In this document: positions 31,467 through 35,175 of the stretch, piece by piece
Layout of the letters: each line of letters starts with the position of its first letter
Numbering within the stretch: position 1 is the first letter of the stretch
Assembly: GCA_035513995.1 (NCBI GenBank)
Contig: DATKBL010000044.1
Location: 1 to 35,175, forward strand
Direction of reading: 5' to 3'
Source: DASUTW01 sp035513995
GTDB taxonomy: Bacteria; Actinomycetota; UBA4738; CALAEC01
Length of the DNA: 35,175 nucleotides
Position numbers and translations under genes: made by a program
The notes under the pieces: model-generated
What the model was told of the DNA's origin: nothing
The model's input: only the letters and a program-made list of their open reading frames with translations
Databases searched by the model: none

Positions 31467-31472
31467 AGTATA
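31467..31472 (-). promoter_or_regulatory. promoter -10 element upstream of the rimP leader terminator
   Basis: TATACT on the minus strand, with a TTGGCG about 19 nt upstream as a possible -35. Transcription would start near 31460, and the terminator hairpin follows after about 14 nt. The first in-frame GTG (31454-31456), 10 nt after the -10, begins an open frame that reads through the hairpin. Confidence 0.55.
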
Positions 31473-31516
31473 GCGAACGGTCTCGCGGGCGCGCCAAGAG
31501 GCCCCAGCGGGCGGGC

Positions 31517-31795
31517 TCAGACCGCTCGGCGCTGGCCGCCCGGCTCGCCCCAGTGGTCGCGGCGGTTCATCCGCTGCGCCAGGCGCTGGTCCCAGCCGAT
31601 CTGGAAGCGGACGCCGAGCCGGCGACACGCATCTTCGGCGGCCTCCTGCGAGGGAAAGACCTCACGGACCCAGGTGCCCTCCACGTCGATCAGGATGCAG
31701 TCCCACGTATCGCGCCCGATCCGCTGGATCACGGCCTCGGGATCGTCGGCCAGCATCGCGAAGCGGCGGAACTCGGGGCGAACCTTGGCGGCCAT
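31517..31795 (-). CDS. hypothetical protein, 92 residues
   Basis: Not recognised. Central segment WDCILIDVEGTWVREVFPSQEAAEDACRRLG looks like a compact alpha-beta unit (given here in part: strand DCILIDVEG, then helix SQEAAEDACRRLG), and the C-terminus is Arg/Gln/Trp-rich (QRLAQRMNRRDHWGEPGG). No signal peptide or membrane helix. Start ATG at 31793-31795 lies 8 nt after TACCGT and has no Shine-Dalgarno, so a leaderless gene of its own 41 bp after proS. Codon use and third-position GC look coding. No function proposed. Confidence 0.72.
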   Translation of the reverse strand: MAAKVRPEFRRFAMLADDPEAVIQRIGRDTWDCILIDVEGTWVREVFPSQEAAEDACRRLGVRFQIGWDQRLAQRMNRRDHWGEPGGQRRAV

Positions 31796-31803
31796 CGCAC
31801 GGA

Positions 31804-31809
31804 ACGGTA
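31804..31809 (-). promoter_or_regulatory. -10 element of a leaderless promoter for the 92-residue protein gene
   Basis: TACCGT, then 8 nt, then ATG; no Shine-Dalgarno in the interval. Confidence 0.4.
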
Positions 31810-31836
31810 CGGGAGAGGAGGCCGGCCCGCAAGCGG

Positions 31837-33552
31837 TCAGGGAGCCTCGGCGACGAGGCCGGGGAGCGCGGCGGCCGCGTCCTCGACGGAGACCTCGCGC
31901 TGCTCGCCGGTCGCCCGGAGCCTGACCTCGAGCGAGCCGGCCTCGAGGCCTCGCTTGCCCACGACCACGGCCACCGGGTAGCCGATGAGCTCGGCGTCGG
32001 TGAACTTCACCCCGGCGCGCTCGTCACGATCGTCGATCACCACCTCGACCCCGCCCACGACCAGGCCCGCGTAGAGACGCTCCGCGACGCTCACGACCTC
32101 CTCCTGGTCCATGTTCGTGGGAATCACGACGACGTGATAGGGGGCGACGGCGCGAGGCCAGGCGATCCCCTGCTCGTCGCGGTGCTGCTCGACGACCGCC
32201 GAGATGATCCGGCTGACGCCGATGCCGTAGCAGCCCATCATGAAGTGCTTCTCGGTGCCGTCCTCGTCCACGAAGGTCGCGTCCAGGGGCTCCGAGTACC
32301 GGGTCCCCAGCTGGAACGTGTGCCCCACCTCGATCGAGCGCCCCACGCGGAGGGTCCCCTCGTCGCATCGGGGGCACCGGTCGCCCTCGCGCACCGCCGC
32401 GACGTCCTCCCATCGATCCACCGTGAAGTCGCGCTCCAGGTTGACCCCGGTGGCGTGGGCGTCGGGCTTGTTGGCCCCCGCGACCCAGTCGCGCCCGGCC
32501 CGGATCGTGGGGTCGGCCACGATCGTCACGCCGTCGAGCCCCTGGGGCCCGACGTAGCCTTTCGCGAGCCCGTGCCGCTCGAAGTCGGCTTTGCCGAGCA
32601 TCTCCACCTCGTCGGGGGCGAAGGCGCGGGCGAGCTTACTCTCGCTGACCTCGCGATCGCCGGGGAGCAGTACGGCCACGAGCTCCTGGCCGACCCTGTA
32701 CACGAGCGCCTTGAGGACCTCCCCCTGCGGAACGCCGAGAAGGTCGGCCACCGCCTCGATCGTGGCCCGTCCGGGCGTGGGGACGTCCTCGAGCGGCGCG
32801 AGGTCGCCCCGGTCGACCTCCTCGGCGGGCGCCGCCTCGGCCGCCTCCACGTTCGCCGCGTAGTCGCAGCTCGTGCAGTGCACGAAGAGGTCCTCGCCCA
32901 CGTCGGCCGGGGCCATGAACTCGTGGTTGACGTCGCCGCCGATCAGCCCGGGATCGGCCTCGACCACGCGGAAGTCGAGCCCGCTCCGCGAGAAGATCGC
33001 CTTGTAGGCCTCGACCATCTTCCCGTAGGAGACCCGGAGCCCCTCGAGGTCCCGGTCGAACGTGTACGCGTCCTTCATCAGGAACTCGCGCGCGCGGATC
33101 AGGCCGGAGCGGGGGCGGGCCTCATCCCGGTACTTCCACTGGATGTGGTAGAGGTTCAGCGGCAGGTTGCGGTACGACGACACGTCGGCGTCGACGAGCG
33201 GGGTGACGACCTCCTCGTGGGTGGGGCCGAGGCCGAGCTCGCGGTCGTGGCGGTCACGGAGCGTGAACATCAGGTTCTCGGCCGCGTAGGCCTGCCACCG
33301 ACCGGTCTTCTTCCAGGGATCGGAGGGCAGGATCGCCGGCATCCTGATCTCCTGCGCGCCCTTCGCGTCCATCTCCTCGCGGACGATCCTCTCCACCTTC
33401 CGGAGGACACGCAGTCCGAGGGGCAGCAGCGTGAACACGCCCGCCATCACCTTCCGCACGAACGCGCCCTGCACCAGGAGCCTGGCGGAGGGCGCCTCCT
33501 CCTCGCCGGGAGGCTCCCGGAGGGTGTGCGCGAACAGCTCGGAGGCCCGCAT
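31837..33552 (-). CDS. proS: prolyl-tRNA synthetase (bacterial type)
   Basis: 571 residues. Class II aminoacyl-tRNA synthetase. Motif 2 region has IQWKYRDEARPRSGLIRAREFLMKD (in part), motif 3 GCYGIGVSRIISA. Between motifs 2 and 3 the INS editing domain (about residues 220-390) is present, so mischarged Ala-tRNAPro can be cleared. The C-terminal anticodon-binding domain ends the protein. The ATG at 33550-33552 is chosen over 33564 because it lies exactly 7 nt after TATGCT and homology starts RASELFAHTLRE. No Shine-Dalgarno. Confidence 0.96.
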   Translation of the reverse strand: MRASELFAHTLREPPGEEEAPSARLLVQGAFVRKVMAGVFTLLPLGLRVLRKVERIVREEMDAKGAQEIRMPAILPSDPWKKTGRWQAYAAENLMFTLRDRHDRELGLGPTHEEVVTPLVDADVSSYRNLPLNLYHIQWKYRDEARPRSGLIRAREFLMKDAYTFDRDLEGLRVSYGKMVEAYKAIFSRSGLDFRVVEADPGLIGGDVNHEFMAPADVGEDLFVHCTSCDYAANVEAAEAAPAEEVDRGDLAPLEDVPTPGRATIEAVADLLGVPQGEVLKALVYRVGQELVAVLLPGDREVSESKLARAFAPDEVEMLGKADFERHGLAKGYVGPQGLDGVTIVADPTIRAGRDWVAGANKPDAHATGVNLERDFTVDRWEDVAAVREGDRCPRCDEGTLRVGRSIEVGHTFQLGTRYSEPLDATFVDEDGTEKHFMMGCYGIGVSRIISAVVEQHRDEQGIAWPRAVAPYHVVVIPTNMDQEEVVSVAERLYAGLVVGGVEVVIDDRDERAGVKFTDAELIGYPVAVVVGKRGLEAGSLEVRLRATGEQREVSVEDAAAALPGLVAEAP

Positions 33553-33559
33553 GGCGGTC

Positions 33560-33565
33560 AGCATA
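33560..33565 (-). promoter_or_regulatory. -10 element of a leaderless proS promoter
   Basis: TATGCT, 7 nt, ATG. The alternative start at 33564 would lie within this element. Confidence 0.5.
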
Positions 33566-33582
33566 CCGCCCGCGGGTCGTGC

Positions 33583-33678
33583 TTAGGCGCCCAGCACGCG
33601 GCCGACCAGGAGATCATCGTTCGCCGCGCCGAACGACCCGTCCAGGGCGCCGCCCGGGCCGAAGCGCGTCAGCACCAC
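33583..33678 (-). pseudogene. delta-60-repeat-like remnant
   Basis: A 31-residue open stretch in the ispG–proS gap. It reads VVLTRFGPGGALDGSFG and then AANDDLLVGRVLGA to a TAA. The first part fits the delta-60 repeat pattern (L-x-R-F/L-N-x-x-G-x-L-D-x-S-F-G) of large secreted repeat proteins. It begins in frame with ispG a few codons after that gene's TGA, without its own Shine-Dalgarno or promoter. Most likely a scrap of a larger gene lost from here; a chance match is possible. Confidence 0.35.
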
Positions 33679-33705
33679 GGCATCGGCGGGGGCGAGGCGA
33701 GACCT

Positions 33706-34785
33706 TCAGTCGTCGGCCTCGGCGGCCAGCTTCCTGGCCTCGGCCACGAGCGCCTCGACGAACTCCGCCTCGGGGATGCGCTTCTCCTGGACCTTCCCCC
33801 GCACGATCAGCTGGCCGTAGCCCTTCCCCGCCGCGATTCCCAGATCGGCCTCGCGGGCCTCGCCGGGCCCGTTCACCACGCAGCCCATCACCGCCACGCG
33901 CATGGGCTCGGTAATCCCCTCGCGCTCGAGGGCCTCGTTGACCTGCTTGGTGAGACCGAGGACGTCGACCTCGGCTCGTCCGCAGGAGGGGCAGGCCACG
34001 AGGTCAAGACCGAGCTCCTTCAGCCCGAGCGACCGAAGGATCCAGTTGCCCACCTTCACCTCCTCGACGGGGTCGTCGGTGAGCGAGACCCGGATCGTGT
34101 CGCCGATGCCCTCGGCCAGGAGGGTCCCGATCCCGACGGCCGACTTCACGCCGCCGGCCGGCATCGGCCCGGCCTCGGTCACCCCCAGGTGGAGCGGGTA
34201 GTCGCACCGCTCGGCGAGGAGCCGGTAGGCCTCGATCATCTCCCGCGGGTCGGAGTGCTTCACCGAGATCTTGATGTCGGAGAAGTCCTCGTCCTCGAGG
34301 ATACGGACCTCGCTCATGGCCGACTCGACGAGCGCCTCGGGGGTGGGGCGGCCGTGCTTCTCGAGCAGCTCCTTCTCCAGGGACCCGGCGTTGACCCCGA
34401 TCCTGATCGGCACGCCGCGGTCCTTCGCCTCGCGGGCGATCAGCCGCACCTTGTCCTGGTACTTGATGTTGCCGGGGTTGATACGGAGCCCGTGGATGCC
34501 AGCCTCGAGCGCCGCCATCGCGTAGCGCCACTGGAAGTGGATGTCGGCGATCACCGGGATCGTGGCGTGCTCGGCGATCTCGCGCAGGGCCTCAGCGTCC
34601 TCCTTGTGCGGGACGGCCACGCGCACGATCTCGCAGCCGGCCGCCACCAGCGAGGCCATCTGCTGAAGCGTGGCGTTGACGTCGGCAGTCTTCGTGGTCG
34701 TCATCGACTGGACGCGAACCGGGGCGTCCCCGCCGACCTCGACCCAGCCGACCCTGACCTTCCTCGACTTCCTGCGCTCGATCAC
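33706..34785 (-). CDS. ispG: 4-hydroxy-3-methylbut-2-enyl-diphosphate synthase (GcpE)
   Basis: 359 residues. [4Fe-4S] enzyme of the MEP isoprenoid pathway converting MEcPP to HMBPP. TIM-barrel N-terminal domain (VGWVEVGGDAPVRVQSMTTT, in part) and C-terminal cluster domain with ACPSCGR (two Cys), then MGCVVNGPGEA (third Cys, with the NGPGE loop). All three cluster cysteines and the following Glu are present. GTG at 34783-34785 lies exactly 7 nt after TACACT; no Shine-Dalgarno. Follows the M50 protease as in the usual dxr–rseP–ispG order. Confidence 0.96.
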   Translation of the reverse strand: MIERRKSRKVRVGWVEVGGDAPVRVQSMTTTKTADVNATLQQMASLVAAGCEIVRVAVPHKEDAEALREIAEHATIPVIADIHFQWRYAMAALEAGIHGLRINPGNIKYQDKVRLIAREAKDRGVPIRIGVNAGSLEKELLEKHGRPTPEALVESAMSEVRILEDEDFSDIKISVKHSDPREMIEAYRLLAERCDYPLHLGVTEAGPMPAGGVKSAVGIGTLLAEGIGDTIRVSLTDDPVEEVKVGNWILRSLGLKELGLDLVACPSCGRAEVDVLGLTKQVNEALEREGITEPMRVAVMGCVVNGPGEAREADLGIAAGKGYGQLIVRGKVQEKRIPEAEFVEALVAEARKLAAEADD

Positions 34786-34792
34786 GCCCTCA

Positions 34793-34798
34793 AGTGTA
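34793..34798 (-). promoter_or_regulatory. -10 element of a leaderless ispG promoter
   Basis: TACACT, 7 nt, GTG, in the 17-bp gap between the M50 protease and ispG. Confidence 0.5.
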
Positions 34799-34802
34799 GG
34801 GC

Positions 34803-35175
34803 TCAGCGGAACGGGTCGGGCACGGGGTTCGCCACGTCCAGGTAGGCCAGGGCGAGCGTGAGCAGGATCAGGAGGCCGGCCACCGCGGCGGTCAGCGGGA
34901 TGAGCTTGGCCATGTCGACCTTCCGGCCGGTGACTTTCTCCCAGGCGAGAACGGCCAGGTGCCCGCCGTCGAGGGGCGGAAGCGGCAGGATGTTCACGAT
35001 CCCCACGAACACGTTGAGCGCGGCGAGGAAGGCGAGCAGGATGTCGTAGTTCTCCGAGGAGGCGGCCTGGCCCGCGAGCCTCCCGGCCCCCACGATGCTG
35101 AGGGGGTCCTCGACGCTCCGCTCCGCCTGCCCAGTGACCAGCTCGCCGATCCGCACGAGGCCGCTCGGGCTGAAG
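34803..35175 (-). CDS. C-terminal fragment of an M50 site-2 protease (RseP family)
   Basis: The gene enters from beyond the high-coordinate end; about 124 C-terminal residues are seen. They start FSPSGLVRIGELV, then a hydrophobic helix, NILPLPPLDGGHLAVLAWEKVTGRK (in part; the LDGG motif carries the third zinc ligand Asp), and a final membrane segment. This is the RIP metalloprotease that cleaves membrane proteins within the bilayer. The HExxH motif and PDZ domain lie outside. Position before ispG agrees with the common dxr–rseP–ispG cluster. Confidence 0.92.
   Translation of the reverse strand, partial: FSPSGLVRIGELVTGQAERSVEDPLSIVGAGRLAGQAASSENYDILLAFLAALNVFVGIVNILPLPPLDGGHLAVLAWEKVTGRKVDMAKLIPLTAAVAGLLILLTLALAYLDVANPVPDPFR

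Noticed and set aside
32134..34845. A very long plus-strand open frame (about 900 codons) opposite proS and ispG, and similar ones opposite pnp (18783-20750) and the histidine kinase (3282-5201)
   Set aside because: They are His/Arg/Asp/Gly-rich antisense frames of unmistakable genes, produced by GC-rich third positions; no homology, start signals or domain patterns.

Overview
This is a gene-dense, high-GC (roughly 70%) bacterial window that reads as a chromosomal segment of an Actinomycetota member, probably one outside the classical Actinomycetia. Indications are the gene orders dapB–M16 peptidase–pnp–rpsO, dapA–RNase J–ftsK and rodZ–pgsA–cinA–thpR, frequent GTG starts, 1–8 nt gene overlaps, and many genes whose start lies 7–10 nt after a TANNNT element with no Shine-Dalgarno (leaderless style). 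Class or genus cannot be fixed from the sequence alone. No tRNA, rRNA, CRISPR array, insertion sequence or integrase was seen.

Layout, mostly minus strand and so read from high to low coordinates. (a) 35175–31517: end of an M50 site-2 protease, ispG, a short delta-60-repeat-like remnant, proS and an unknown 92-residue protein. (b) 31472–20958: a translation/RNA operon with a promoter and then an intrinsic terminator in its leader: rimP, nusA, ylxR, infB, a DUF503 gene, rbfA, nrnA, truB, ribF, rpsO. Two unusual genes interrupt it: a secreted beta-helix protein with RTX-like repeats between nrnA and truB, and an M15 D,D-carboxypeptidase between ribF and rpsO. (c) 20907–16430: an rpsO–pnp intergenic hairpin, then pnp, an M16 zinc peptidase and dapB. 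(d) 14702–16433, plus strand: a PduO-type cobalamin adenosyltransferase, an EthD-domain protein, a histidine phosphatase and a shortened universal-stress-like gene whose stop codon overlaps that of dapB. (e) 14315–9602: dapA, RNase J and ftsK behind a structured leader and a 9-bp tandem repeat next to the divergent promoter. (f) 9517–7250: a three-gene overlapping cassette of a 65-residue Asp-rich peptide, a JmjC/cupin oxygenase (apparently starting with CTG) and a sucrase/ferredoxin-like protein. (g) 7065–3240: a secreted subtilase with a C-terminal tail having Trp at every fifth residue, coupled to a membrane GAF histidine kinase, behind a sigma-28-like promoter. (h) 3213–1: rodZ-like, pgsA, cinA, thpR and the first codons of another gene.

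Functionally most of the window is housekeeping: translation initiation and ribosome maturation, RNA decay, lysine/peptidoglycan precursor synthesis (dapA, dapB), isoprenoid synthesis, phospholipid synthesis and chromosome segregation. The candidates for something new are the Asp-rich peptide/JmjC/ferredoxin-like cassette, the Trp-pentad protease with its histidine kinase, the terminator in the rimP–nusA leader, and the two envelope-type genes spliced into the translation operon. All functional names are from motif and order recognition without database searches.
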